Source: JANWHF01 sp036276235 (lineage in GTDB: Bacteria > Planctomycetota > Phycisphaerae > Tepidisphaerales > Tepidisphaeraceae). From it: 64,000 nucleotides of DNA. Of this stretch, positions 42,997 through 51,678 are shown piece by piece; position 1 is the stretch's first letter, and each line of letters begins with the position of its first letter. The notes beneath the pieces are model-generated. The model ran no database searches and was not told where the DNA came from. It saw only the letters and a program-made list of their open reading frames with translations. The stretch spans positions 3,604 to 67,603 of the forward strand of contig DATBDZ010000351.1 of the NCBI GenBank assembly GCA_036276235.1. Reading direction: 5' to 3'. A program made the translations under genes and the position numbers.

Positions 42997-45897
42997 ATGA
43001 GCGCGATACCGCCGCGACCTCCGTTACGATTTGGCATGGACGACGACGAAGCCGGCAATGCCGCGCCGGCGGCTGCGGAATTTGGCCAGCCGCCGGTGAT
43101 GCCACCCGCGATGCCCCCGCCGCTTCCGCCTTCGCCGCCGCCGTTGCCTTCGCGCGAGCTCGTTCCTCAGGCCGGCGTGATCTACAAGCTGGATAGCAGC
43201 AAGGCGAGTTTCGCTGAGCTTGCGCGCGATAGCCGCGGAGCGGGAAGAGTATTCGTCTTCACCAGCAAAGTTTTTCGCATGCGGCTGCCTGGATCGGTCA
43301 ACGATCCCAACGTCGAGTCGCTCCGCCCCTTTGAAGTCGCGTTCGAATCGTTTCCACCTGATGTCGCCGCACGGATCGAGTCCTCCCTCGCGGAACTTTC
43401 CGCCGCCGGATTCGATGTCCGGAATCGAATCTGCCATCTCATCGTCGATCTGTACCATCGCAGCAGCATCTTTATCGTCAGCGTGACGCGAGCGGACGGG
43501 AAGGCGGTCGCGCGCGTCTTCCTGCGCCGCGAGGGTTCTGCCGTCGTCCCCAAAACGCATTTCTATGTTGACCTGCTGACCGAACTGCTCGATGGCCGCT
43601 TCCTTTGGACGACCGGCGCCAAGGCGATACTCAGCGCGCCGGGGCAGGTGCAGGTGCAACAGATAGCCGGCGCGCCGCCCGCGCGGCTGGCGGCGGCGCA
43701 TCAGCAGCGGCTCGATCTGCTTCCCGCCGGCGCGCAAGTGCGCGGCGTTCCCGATCGCGAAGCGATGGCGCAGCTGCTTGAGCGCCATCACGTGCAGATC
43801 CGCGACTTTCATTTGCAGCGCAAGATGTTCGTGCCGATGTCCGATGCCGATCGTCGGCATGCCGCGACGCTCAATGACGCCTACACGCAGGCCGATTCCA
43901 CCGGGCTTGCAGACCCTGCCGTCTACGCGGAGATGGAGCGATTGCAGAACAAGCAGACGAGTTGGGTGGGTGGCATCTTTGTGCTGATCGCATCGCTGGT
44001 GGTATTTCTCGCCGCGGGAGCGACCGGCAACGACGGCTGGTTCAGTGGCGGCCAAAATCGGGAGGTCCTGATTCTTCTGGTTGGCGTCCTCTTCTTCCAC
44101 GAATTCGGCCACTACGTCGCGATGAAAGTCTTCCGCTACCGCAACGTGCGGATGTTTTTCATTCCGCTTTTCGGCGCCGCCGTCAGCGGAACCAATTACA
44201 GCGCGCCGGGCTGGAAGAAGGTGATCGTCGCCCTCATGGGGCCGCTGCCGGGAATCTTCATCGGCGGCGCGCTGGGAATCGCCGGCCTCTACTGGCATCG
44301 CCCGATGCTGGTCAAGATCGCGATGATGTCGCTAATTCTCAACGGCTCCAACCTTCTTCCGGTGCTGCCGCTGGATGGCGGGCGGGTGATGCAGGCACTG
44401 CTCTTCTCGCGGCATTACATCGCCGATGTGCTCTTTCGCCTGATCGCGGCGCTTGCGCTGATCGGCATCGGTCTGGCGAGCGGTGGAAAGTTCTTCATCT
44501 ATCTGGGCATCGCGATGATCCTCGCCGTGCCGCTCACATGGCGGCTGGGGAGGATCGCCGCCGCGCTCAAGCAATCGGGCTTCCAACCGCCGCCGCCGGA
44601 TTCACAGCGCATTCCGCCGCACATCGCGCAGTTGATCATCGATCGGATCAAGGGCAGCTCGATGAAGGGCGTGAAGGCGAATAACCGAACGATGGCGCAG
44701 CACGCGCTGACCGTTTACGAATCGCTGTGCAGCCGCTCGCCGGGATGGCTGGCGACGATCGGGCTTGCCGCGCTGCATATCGGGAGCCTCGTCATCGCTC
44801 TGGTTTTGGCGTTGGTTCTGGCCTTTGCCCAGGGCGGCAAATTATCCCGCTTCGCCCGCGCGGCTGTCAGCCAGCCGCAGCAGACCGTCTCCTCGAATCA
44901 GATCGTGTACGCGGCATCGGGAGAACAGGACGCCGCCGAATGGAATGGCCCGCGCAAAACGATTTACGTCAACTTTGACAAAATCCCGCAGGCGGTTGCC
45001 GCGTTTGACGATTGGCAGTCGAGTCTGCAAGCGGGCGAGGAACTGGAACGCTTCGGCCAGTCGGTCTTGATCTGCTTCCCGGCTTCGGATGATCGCGCGC
45101 GTTTGCGGTGGATCGGATTGATCGAGCCGCGCTCGCGGCAATTCGGTGTGTCCGATGAGAAGGGTTATGGCGGGGCCAACTTCCGGCTCACGTGCGTAGC
45201 GCCCACGTTTGACGCTGCCGACAAAATGGACAAGGAGCTGAACGAGTATTTCCGCCTTCCGAATCAGTTGTATCTGATTCCGCCCTGGTCGGCGGCGGCG
45301 GCGAGCAACCGATGGGACCAGTTCCGCCTGGCCCGCAGCACGTATGTAAAAATGCGTGACGCCGGCCGCTCGGTTCGCAAGGATCCGCGAATTGCCGATT
45401 TGTCCAAGCGGGCGCGCGAAGCGCTGCGGCGAGGCGAGCGAGACGAGTACGAGCGCCTCAACGACCAGCGCCGCAAGATTCAACAGGAAGCTGACGATGC
45501 GGAGCAGAAGCGCATCGCCGCCTTGACCGATGGCAGCATTGATCCGGTGACCGCGAGCCTGTATCTGGCCCTTCCCAAACCCACCACCATGCCGGCCGAA
45601 GACGATGACCTGGTCGCCGACTGGCAATCGCGGTTCAAATCCCCCGCCTATCAGGCGCTGGCCGCCCGCATGGGACAGATCGAACTGGCGGGAGGGAACC
45701 CGGTTCACCGGTCCAATCGGTTCTCCAGCGAGTTTGCCTTGGTCGGGCACGAGAGCCTGCTGATCTCCATCCGCTATACACGGTTCGACGATCCGGCCGA
45801 AGGTTGGCGCGCGCTCGTTCAATGGCTTGAATCGCGCGGGTTCAAAAACATTCGTTACGAGATTAAGTTTGTCGATGATGCGGGTATGAACGATTGA
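42997..45897 (+). CDS. Large site-2-protease-family (M50) membrane protein
   Basis: A 966-residue intramembrane metalloprotease-like protein; ATG at 42997 has GGAG eight bases upstream. After a Pro-rich N-terminus (residues 1-55) comes a soluble domain (55-320). The membrane core holds HEFGH (H368-H372) in VGVLFFHEFGHYVAM and the second zinc ligand Asp at about D460 in LLPVLPLDGGRV. About seven transmembrane segments lie between ~322 and ~615. The C-terminal ~350 residues are soluble, with a charged coiled-coil stretch (REALRRGERDEYERLNDQRR). Substrate and partners are unknown. It is followed 38 bases later by a small gene with which it may be cotranscribed. Confidence 0.83.
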   Translation: MSAIPPRPPLRFGMDDDEAGNAAPAAAEFGQPPVMPPAMPPPLPPSPPPLPSRELVPQAGVIYKLDSSKASFAELARDSRGAGRVFVFTSKVFRMRLPGSVNDPNVESLRPFEVAFESFPPDVAARIESSLAELSAAGFDVRNRICHLIVDLYHRSSIFIVSVTRADGKAVARVFLRREGSAVVPKTHFYVDLLTELLDGRFLWTTGAKAILSAPGQVQVQQIAGAPPARLAAAHQQRLDLLPAGAQVRGVPDREAMAQLLERHHVQIRDFHLQRKMFVPMSDADRRHAATLNDAYTQADSTGLADPAVYAEMERLQNKQTSWVGGIFVLIASLVVFLAAGATGNDGWFSGGQNREVLILLVGVLFFHEFGHYVAMKVFRYRNVRMFFIPLFGAAVSGTNYSAPGWKKVIVALMGPLPGIFIGGALGIAGLYWHRPMLVKIAMMSLILNGSNLLPVLPLDGGRVMQALLFSRHYIADVLFRLIAALALIGIGLASGGKFFIYLGIAMILAVPLTWRLGRIAAALKQSGFQPPPPDSQRIPPHIAQLIIDRIKGSSMKGVKANNRTMAQHALTVYESLCSRSPGWLATIGLAALHIGSLVIALVLALVLAFAQGGKLSRFARAAVSQPQQTVSSNQIVYAASGEQDAAEWNGPRKTIYVNFDKIPQAVAAFDDWQSSLQAGEELERFGQSVLICFPASDDRARLRWIGLIEPRSRQFGVSDEKGYGGANFRLTCVAPTFDAADKMDKELNEYFRLPNQLYLIPPWSAAAASNRWDQFRLARSTYVKMRDAGRSVRKDPRIADLSKRAREALRRGERDEYERLNDQRRKIQQEADDAEQKRIAALTDGSIDPVTASLYLALPKPTTMPAEDDDLVADWQSRFKSPAYQALAARMGQIELAGGNPVHRSNRFSSEFALVGHESLLISIRYTRFDDPAEGWRALVQWLESRGFKNIRYEIKFVDDAGMND

Positions 45898-45935
45898 AGA
45901 CAACGCGTCTTCCCTGCATCGATTGAGGTTCGAAT

Positions 45936-46358
45936 ATGGCGCAAGCGATCGTGGTAACCCTGGAAAAAACTCTGCCCGATCCGGCTCCGCTGGCGGCATA
46001 CACCAAAGCCGCCGGCGGAAAATCTCTGGCGCGCGAAGCCGATCGCCTCGACTTTGCCTCGCGCAAGTGCAAGGTGGCGGCCATCTCCTCCATGCTCTCC
46101 GAAAGCCAGGCGGCACTCCGCGCCAAGCTCGAAGCTGATGGATTTGACCCGGCGAAAATCCGATTGCCGGCCGAGCAATGGTTTGATCCCGGTGAAGGTT
46201 CAAAAATCGTCCGCGCCCTCATCGAACACGTGACGGCCAACCTAAATGATTTCAAGCAACCCAATCCGATCCTGCGCGATTTGAAGGCAGTAGCAGAATT
46301 GCTAGCGGCGGCACAGGCCGCGGGCATGCGATTCCATTTCACGAAGGTGGAGTTGTAA
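45936..46358 (+). CDS. Hypothetical protein, 140 residues
   Basis: Not recognised. No signal peptide or membrane segment; predicted mostly helical, with a long Ala/Leu/Arg middle. The ATG at 45936 has GAGG seven to eight bases upstream. It lies 38 bases after the site-2 protease gene on the same strand, so it may share that operon. The sequence begins QAIVVTLEKTLPDP and ends GMRFHFTKVEL; residues near 85-120 have a helical Asn/Lys-rich segment. A small accessory or regulatory protein of the protease is possible but unsupported. Confidence 0.75.
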   Translation: MAQAIVVTLEKTLPDPAPLAAYTKAAGGKSLAREADRLDFASRKCKVAAISSMLSESQAALRAKLEADGFDPAKIRLPAEQWFDPGEGSKIVRALIEHVTANLNDFKQPNPILRDLKAVAELLAAAQAAGMRFHFTKVEL

Positions 46359-46410
46359 ATGGTGTGCTCGCGGACTACGCGCACGGCCCTTCCGGGCACG
46401 GCTACGACGA

Positions 46411-46515
46411 GGGTGCCATGTCCCACGCTTGCGTGGGCATGTCTTTCTTCGCAGCGGTTTTTCCGTGTCCCGAAACCCCAAACACATGCTCACGCAAGCG
46501 TGAGGCATGGCACCC
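46411..46515. repeat. Palindromic repeat, family C (GGTGCCATG...CATGGCACC)
   Basis: A 105-base inverted repeat with outer ends GGGTGCCATG and CATGGCACCC. The inner arms are CCCACGCTTGCGTGGGCATG and CACATGCTCACGCAAGCGTG. The central part differs between copies. The best sister copy is 25357-25462; a half copy lies at 32790-32829. It falls between the 140-residue gene and sppA. Confidence 0.88.
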
Positions 46516-46628
46516 ACGCCATCGATGTCACAGGATCGTGACTGGGTGCCCGCAAGGGTTTCATCGCTCGCGCGTGGCCGTTCAGCACGACGCTTACCAT
46601 CGCGACGGAATGCTTTCGCGCCCCGACT

Positions 46629-47642
46629 TCAAATCCCCGGCGACCACAGAAAATAAAACCCCGCCGGCACAAATCCCGAAACCGCCGGAATATTGATATT
46701 CGTCACCTCGGCTTTGGCCGGCGGCGTCGAACTGCTGGCGTAGATCGTACCGGCATAACTATACGGCCGCTTGTACATGATGACGCTGGCGTCGCCCGCG
46801 TTGGCCATTTGCCGGGCGAGGTTGATCGCATCGGGCAGCAGGCCGGTTTGATCGATCAGGCCGAGTTTTTTGGCATCTTCGCCGCTGTAAACGCGGCCGC
46901 TGAAGACGCCGCTGTAGGTTGCCTCCTTGTAGGCGGCAAGACTTGCCGCCGGCCGCTCGTTGACCGTCCGGTTGCTTCGCACGACGCCGACAAAGCGCTC
47001 AAAATATTCATTGACCATGTCCTGCATGACCACGCGCTCAGGCTCTCCCAGCGGCTTGAAGGGCGAGCCCATGTCCTTGAGCGGCCCGCTGGTGATGGCC
47101 CAGGACCGCGCGCCGATTTTGTCGAGCGTGCCCGAGAATTCCATGCTCTCGAAGATCACGCCGATGCTGCCGACGATGCTGGTCGGCTGCGCGACGATCT
47201 TGTCTGAGGCACAGGAGACGTAATACGCGCCGCTGGCACCGACTTCCTGAATGGATGCCACCACCGGCTTGCCGGTGTTCTTGCGGAATCGCTTGAGCAT
47301 GTCGTACATCGCGTCTGAAGCACTGACCGTTCCGCCCGGCGAGTTGACGCGCAGGACGACCGCCTTCACCGCCGGATCGCCCTGCGCGCGGTCCAACTCC
47401 TGCGAGAAGAGGCTCAGCGAATTCTCCGTCGGCTCCAGCAGCCCGCCGGTGCGGGCGTTGGCGAGCATTCCCTCCACCTCAATGATGGCGATCTTCGGCG
47501 CAAAGAACCCGCGCCCGCCGATGACCGTCTGCTCCTCCAGCGCATTGGTGCTGGAAACCGGCGTGATCAGAAAGCTCGGCGTGCCACAACCAAAAATCAA
47601 TAATCCAGCGAGAGATACAAAAAGAGTAATCAGCAATCGCAT
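46629..47642 (-). CDS. sppA: Signal peptide peptidase SppA-like serine protease
   Basis: A 337-residue membrane-anchored Ser/Lys protease. The N-terminus is a lipoprotein-type signal with lipobox LLIFGC. VVLRVNSPGGTVSAS (residues ~95-109) is the oxyanion strand. The catalytic Ser is S137 in QEVGASGAYYVS, and the general-base Lys is K189 in GPLKDMGSPF. The 52-residue spacing equals that in Bacillus SppA. Length matches the short (half-size) bacterial SppA. A family C repeat and short gene-free stretch separate it from the neighbours. It should degrade leftover signal peptides in the membrane. Confidence 0.92.
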   Translation of the reverse strand: MRLLITLFVSLAGLLIFGCGTPSFLITPVSSTNALEEQTVIGGRGFFAPKIAIIEVEGMLANARTGGLLEPTENSLSLFSQELDRAQGDPAVKAVVLRVNSPGGTVSASDAMYDMLKRFRKNTGKPVVASIQEVGASGAYYVSCASDKIVAQPTSIVGSIGVIFESMEFSGTLDKIGARSWAITSGPLKDMGSPFKPLGEPERVVMQDMVNEYFERFVGVVRSNRTVNERPAASLAAYKEATYSGVFSGRVYSGEDAKKLGLIDQTGLLPDAINLARQMANAGDASVIMYKRPYSYAGTIYASSSTPPAKAEVTNINIPAVSGFVPAGFYFLWSPGI

Positions 47643-47876
47643 GCGGCTCCTTGCGTTGACCGGGAGGCTCTCAAACAGAGTCGGCGTTTATAGCTCATTG
47701 GAACATCGGCTTGCAATCGCCGGCGCGATGAGCAGCAACACGATCAAACGCGCCGTGGTCCATTTGGCTGCGACTTCTCTCCCTGCGCCGGTACTCCCAC
47801 ATTTTGCATCCGCGCTCTAATTCCTCATTTTCGGAGGCTGTGGTTGCCGGATTTTTGTCCACTGGCTTCGCACACC

Positions 47877-47952
47877 GTCATGCTGAGGTACTCCGAAGCA
47901 TCTGGCTGGCTCGCGCGAGTGGGCCAGATGCTTCGGAGTACCTCAGCATGAC
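47877..47952. repeat. Palindromic repeat, family D (GTCATGCTGAGGTACTCC)
   Basis: A nearly perfect inverted repeat with arms GTCATGCTGAGGTACTCCGA and its complement, plus AGCATCTGG/CCAGATGCT, around a short GC-rich loop. Half copies are seen at 32607-32640 and in degenerate form at 25219-25280. The rest of 47643-48020 contains no supportable gene. Confidence 0.9.
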
Positions 47953-48020
47953 AGGTGTCTCGAATTGTGAGTTGGAGTTGCAAATGGCAACGTGAGTTAG
48001 AGCGTTCTTGCAAAATTGGG

Positions 48021-48115
48021 TATTCCGGGCGAGGGATGGGGAGGGGGTTGTGAACAACAATCATCTATCACCCGAATCCCCACCCTAACCTTCCCCCGGA
48101 GTACCGGAGGAGGGG
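48021..48115. repeat. Palindromic repeat, family A, overlapping the end of lgt
   Basis: A copy of the repeat at 23203-23310 with a degraded left arm (TATTCCGGGCGAGGG) and an intact right arm (CCCCCGGAGTACCGGAGGAG). The right arm overlaps the 3' end of lgt: its sequence encodes the last residues PSSGTPGEG and the TAG stop at 48085-48087. The element therefore supplies the gene's 3' end. Confidence 0.85.
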
Positions 48116-48888
48116 ACAATGCTCATCTCCGACCTGGTATGGCACCCGATCCGATGGGCGAATCGCAGTTGCATGAAGCAAACCGTCGCCCCAACCAGCG
48201 ACGCAAGCTGAATCGCGCTCAGCCCAAGGCATGGCCGAAACGTCGGCTTGATAAATTCGACGCAAAATCGAAACAGGAGATAGCTCATAAGATAAATGCG
48301 AAACCGCGCCCCCGCCGGCCGTGGCAATGATCGTCTTTCCAGCACATAGATCGCCAGCCCAAGCAGGATCAGAAACACGATTTCATAAAGTTGCGTCGGG
48401 TGCCGCGCCCCATCGCCGAAATTCACGCCCCACGGCAGCCTCGTGAAGTTCCCATGCGTGTGATCGTCCAGCCCCGTCAGAAAGCACCCGACGCGGCCGA
48501 CGCATTGCCCAAAAATCAGCGGATAAACAAACCGATCGCCCGTCGAGCGCGTGATGCCCAGAAACTTCTTGGCGATCTCAACGCCGCCCCACCCGCCCAG
48601 CAGCCCGCCGACGATTGTCTTGCCGCCGACCCACGCCGCCAGCTCATGGCGATGCTGCCAGTAATCCGGCGCCGATTCCACCCACGCCAGAAGCTTCGAG
48701 CCGATGAGTGCCCCGAAGATACAGCCGACGATCAGCCACATGTTTTGCTCGAATGGGATCGAATCGGCCAGATGTTTGCGCCGTGTGCGAAGATAAAGCT
48801 GAAAGCCGCCGGTATAGCCGATCAATTCCATCACCGGATGCGGGTGCAGGCGATGGCCGAAGAGTTGGAAGTAGTGGGGAAAGGTCAT
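48085..48888 (-). CDS. lgt: Prolipoprotein diacylglyceryl transferase family protein (Lgt)
   Basis: A 267-residue polytopic inner-membrane enzyme that puts a diacylglyceryl group on lipoprotein cysteines. The ATG at 48888 overlaps the upstream stop by 4 bases. Family landmarks are GRVGCFLTGLDDHTHG for the usual GRIGNFxNGE loop and the conserved HPTQLYE motif. Seven hydrophobic segments can be seen. The C-terminus ends in sequence from a family A repeat, so its last ~9 residues are not ancestral. Several Lgt consensus positions differ (Cys for Asn, Thr-Gly-Leu for Asn-Gly-Glu), so it may be a divergent Lgt or paralogue. Confidence 0.82.
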   Translation of the reverse strand: MTFPHYFQLFGHRLHPHPVMELIGYTGGFQLYLRTRRKHLADSIPFEQNMWLIVGCIFGALIGSKLLAWVESAPDYWQHRHELAAWVGGKTIVGGLLGGWGGVEIAKKFLGITRSTGDRFVYPLIFGQCVGRVGCFLTGLDDHTHGNFTRLPWGVNFGDGARHPTQLYEIVFLILLGLAIYVLERRSLPRPAGARFRIYLMSYLLFRFCVEFIKPTFRPCLGLSAIQLASLVGATVCFMQLRFAHRIGCHTRSEMSIVPSSGTPGEG

Positions 48889-49169
48889 CTCTCCGCAATC
48901 TCCGCGTCGATCAACCAGCGCGCCGCCGCGTCGGCGTCGTTGCAGATCAGAAAAACTTCCTGAACCGTGCCCGTTCCCGTGTACAGGCATTTCAAGCCGG
49001 CAGGCGTCGGATATTGAACCTTAAACGACGGCGGCGTCTTGCCGCGCCGAACCTTGATGCGGCCGGGAACGATGCGCGAAACAAACGGACATTCCTTCAC
49101 GATACGATTGAGAATCTCGTCCAACCCCCCGACGCGGCCATGCTGGCGCTTGATGCGGCCAAACTTCAT
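48885..49169 (-). CDS. DUF2103-like small protein
   Basis: About 94 residues from ATG at 49169; an in-frame ATG at 49202 would lie inside a repeat. It has the conserved stretch KFGRIKRQHG, a segment VSRIVPGRIKVRRGKTPP, and ends KCLYTGTGTVQEVFLICND, resembling DUF2103 proteins. The function of that family is unknown, and the resemblance is from memory. Its stop overlaps the lgt start by 4 bases (ATGA), so it is translationally coupled to lgt. Confidence 0.68.
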   Translation of the reverse strand: MKFGRIKRQHGRVGGLDEILNRIVKECPFVSRIVPGRIKVRRGKTPPSFKVQYPTPAGLKCLYTGTGTVQEVFLICNDADAAARWLIDAEIAER

Positions 49170-49176
49170 GAGGGCG

Positions 49177-49182
49177 ATTATA
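49177..49182 (-). promoter_or_regulatory. Possible -10 box upstream of the DUF2103-like/lgt pair
   Basis: On the minus strand the sequence TATAAT lies 7 bases before the ATG at 49169. A -35 box cannot be identified, and the distance implies a leaderless transcript. The neighbouring family B repeat at 49202 begins where a -35 box would be. Chance occurrence is possible. Confidence 0.28.
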
Positions 49183-49201
49183 CCGGAACGGTCAGCATGC
49201 A

Positions 49202-49335
49202 CTCTCCCTCGCCCCTGTACTCAGGGGAGAGGGTTGGGGTGAGGGGACCGATGCGCCGATCGGCGAAGTACGCCCTTTGGCGCATCGCTGTCCCCTCACC
49301 CTGCCCTCTCCCCTGAGTACAGGGGAGAGGGTTCT
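49202..49335. repeat. Palindromic repeat, family B (CTCTCCCCTGTACTCAGGGG)
   Basis: A 134-base inverted repeat. The left arm reads TGTACTCAGGGGAGAGGGTT and then GGGGTGAGGGGAC. The right arm reads GTCCCCTCACCC and then CTCTCCCCTGAGTACAGGGG. The central ~30 bases vary. The second copy is 51471-51600. It lies between the DUF2103-like gene and the BCP peroxiredoxin. Confidence 0.9.
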
Positions 49336-49479
49336 GAATGCCGACTCTCTACCGAGCTCCTGCCAACGTATGGGAGTGCAGCGCAAACCATCGAGGATTG
49401 CTCCATCGGTCACGGTTGCCCATTGATCGGCACGTCTCTATTATCCGGTCCAACAACGAACCTAAGTCGAGGAAACCAC

Positions 49480-49953
49480 ATGAGCGAATCAACATTGAAA
49501 AAGGGCGCCGCCGCCCCGGATTTTGAATTGATGGACGAGAACAAGAACAAAATCAAGCTCGCCGACCTGCGCGGCAAGACCGTCGTCCTGCTCTTTTATC
49601 CGATGGATTTTTCGCCAACGTGCACGACCGAACATTGCTCGTTTGGCCCGGCGCTGCCGAAGCTCGCGCCCAACGCGGACACGGTTGTCTTTGGCGTCAG
49701 TTGCGACAGTCCCTTCAGCCACGCAGAGTACAAGAGCAAATACAAAATCCCCTACACGCTTCTCTCTGATCCCACCCGCAAGATGGCCAAGGCGTACGGC
49801 ATGTGGGCCGGCGAAGAGCCATACAACTGCACCAAGCGCGGCACCGTGATCATCGACAAAGCCGGCAAGATCGCCCACTACGAAGAAGTAGCAATGCGCG
49901 AGGCGAGGAAGGTCGATGACCTGGCACGACTCGTCGCGCAAGCCAGCGCGTGA
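49480..49953 (+). CDS. bcp: BCP-type peroxiredoxin
   Basis: Thioredoxin-dependent thiol peroxidase, 157 residues. The ATG at 49480 is supported by GAGGAAA just upstream; an earlier in-frame ATG (49423) lacks this. The peroxidatic cysteine is C48 in FYPMDFSPTCTTEHCSFG, and a second cysteine at +5 (C53) matches the resolving position of atypical two-Cys BCP. The C-terminal half carries RGTVIIDKAGKIAHYEE. It is the second peroxiredoxin in the window; the one at 16635-17105 lacks the +5 cysteine. Confidence 0.94.
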   Translation: MSESTLKKGAAAPDFELMDENKNKIKLADLRGKTVVLLFYPMDFSPTCTTEHCSFGPALPKLAPNADTVVFGVSCDSPFSHAEYKSKYKIPYTLLSDPTRKMAKAYGMWAGEEPYNCTKRGTVIIDKAGKIAHYEEVAMREARKVDDLARLVAQASA

Positions 49954-50031
49954 TGAGAACTATTGAATACCGCGCACAGCGGCGCGACGCCTCGACTGAG
50001 CTGGTCGAAATCCAGCGGTCCGCGCGCGCCT

Positions 50032-51378
50032 TTATGCCGCGATCGATTGTGCCGCGTCGTTCTCCATCAGGTCGATGACCGGAACGGGGCAACTCTGGCG
50101 CCATGATTCTCGGCGTAATTTCGCATGAACGGGCGAGATATTTGAAATGACCGCCAGATCGAACACCATCCGAGATGCTTGGGCATCATCGACGACGGAA
50201 ATACCCCGATATCGTCGCCCAGCGAGCTTTGGATCGGCGATCGCGATGATCTTCACGCCGCAGGCTTTCGCTGCCAGCCAGAACGGCAGGATGTTTTTTC
50301 CTAGGTCGATCAGCAGGATCGAGCGACAGCCGTGCTCGCGAATGACTGCTTGCAGGCGCGATTGGATGAGCCGCACCATCGCGAACTGTTCGAAGGCATC
50401 TTCCGAGATCGGGCGGCGGCCGTAAAACGGGGCGCAATTTTCTCCCTCCTCCGGTACTCCGGGGGAGGGCCGGGGTGGGGGTTGTGTAGAACAAGCGCCT
50501 GCCGCGCGAATGGGCCCCCACCCTAGCCCTCCCCCGGAGTACCGGAGGAGGGACAACGTGCGGTGCGCGCGCGACATTCCTTCGATCAACCCGCGCCAAA
50601 ATGCCAGGTGATGCCGCCACCCTTTCGCCTGCGCGAGCCAGCGGTATCGGCCCATCCAGTCGATGGCAAAGGGGATGATCCACTGCCGCGGAAAATGTCG
50701 GGCGATCAGCGTGAGATTGTTGCGGACATCCAGCCGCGTCGTGCGCGTGGGTTGCCGGGCGCTCGGCGTCTTCAGATGGCTCACCTGAAGATCATCAAAC
50801 CGGCGAACGCGCCAGCCGCCATTCAGGAGGCGCAGCGACAGATCGTACTCCTCGGCCTGCATGAAGAAATCTTCGGGAAGGCCGCCGACTTGTTTTAGGG
50901 CCGCCATTCGGAAGCCGGTGCCGCAGCCGATGAAGACTGACGGATATGCGCTGCATTCGTGTGTGCCGTCGGGGAGGACGACGTCAAAGACCGCCGCGCC
51001 TAGTTTCGGGTCGGCTTCGAAATGTTGGATCATCCGACGGATTGATTGCGAATTGGGAAATGAATCGTCATCCAGAAAGATCACATAAGGCGATTTGACC
51101 TGCGCAAGTCCCACATTCTTCGAGCACGCTCCGCGATTGGTGGATTGGCGGATCAGGATGACATCCGCGAATGCATCGTCGACGGCGTCGGCGGTGCCGT
51201 CGGTACTGGCGTTATCGACGACGATGGTTTGTGCGGCGACGCCGCAGGTTGCGTTGATGACGGCGAGTTCGCGGAGCGTGTGTAAAAGCACGTCCCGCCG
51301 GTTGTAAGATGAGATGAGAAAGGTGACTTGCGAGTTGAGGCGATTGGTGGTCACGTGGTTGAGGTTGGTGGACCGCAC
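50032..51378 (-). CDS. Family 2 glycosyltransferase with repeat-derived insert
   Basis: A 448-residue protein. Residues ~18-265 are a GT-A glycosyltransferase: VTFLISSYNRRDVL, the VVDNASTDGT nucleotide loop, the metal-binding FLDDDSF (DxD) and an EEYDLSLRL acceptor-side motif. Residues ~276-312 (bases 50443-50552) come from a family A repeat and read LLRYSGGGLGWG and TQPPPRPSPGVPEEGE. After the insert, a Rossmann-like segment follows (GCRSILLIDLGKNILPFW, then IIAIADPKLAGRRYRGI). The frame is intact across the insert. It is the most 3' of the minus-strand glycan genes, separated from the next by repeats. Confidence 0.85.
   Translation of the reverse strand: MRSTNLNHVTTNRLNSQVTFLISSYNRRDVLLHTLRELAVINATCGVAAQTIVVDNASTDGTADAVDDAFADVILIRQSTNRGACSKNVGLAQVKSPYVIFLDDDSFPNSQSIRRMIQHFEADPKLGAAVFDVVLPDGTHECSAYPSVFIGCGTGFRMAALKQVGGLPEDFFMQAEEYDLSLRLLNGGWRVRRFDDLQVSHLKTPSARQPTRTTRLDVRNNLTLIARHFPRQWIIPFAIDWMGRYRWLAQAKGWRHHLAFWRGLIEGMSRAHRTLSLLRYSGGGLGWGPIRAAGACSTQPPPRPSPGVPEEGENCAPFYGRRPISEDAFEQFAMVRLIQSRLQAVIREHGCRSILLIDLGKNILPFWLAAKACGVKIIAIADPKLAGRRYRGISVVDDAQASRMVFDLAVISNISPVHAKLRRESWRQSCPVPVIDLMENDAAQSIAA
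50443..50552. repeat. Family A repeat inside the GT2 coding sequence
   Basis: A 110-base copy of the family A element with both arms intact (TCCTCCGGTACTCCGGGGGA and its complement). It lies entirely within an open reading frame and is translated without a stop. It sits between the glycosyltransferase domain and a C-terminal Rossmann-like domain. Confidence 0.88.
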
Positions 51379-51390
51379 GTAAATAGAGAC

Positions 51391-51637
51391 GGCGGGATAA
51401 ATCCCGCCCTACGTGGCTCGATCGGCACGTCTCTCGCAATTGAGTTGTGAAACATGACGAAACGACTTCTCCCTCTCCCCTGTACTCAGGGGAGAGGGTT
51501 GGGGTGAGGGGACGAACGCGTCAACTTGCGAACGACGCCATATCGCGACCCGCTGTCCCCGCACCCTGCCCTCTCCCCTGAGTACAGGGGAGAGGGTTCT
51601 CAAACAGGCCTGCGTGGAGGGCGGGATTTATCCCGCC
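51391..51637. repeat. Nested repeats: family B inside a family H pair
   Basis: Two palindromes of family H (GGCGGGAT-AA-ATCCCGCC at 51391-51408 and GGCGGGAT-TT-ATCCCGCC at 51620-51637) flank an intact family B element at 51471-51600. The arrangement suggests the B element landed between the halves of an older repeat, or that the two were mobilised together. A relative of family H is at 60723-60740. There is no gene in 51379-51792. Confidence 0.82.
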
Positions 51638-51678
51638 GCGCAGCTCCCGGGAAATCCACGTATAGCGCGTCGTGTTTT

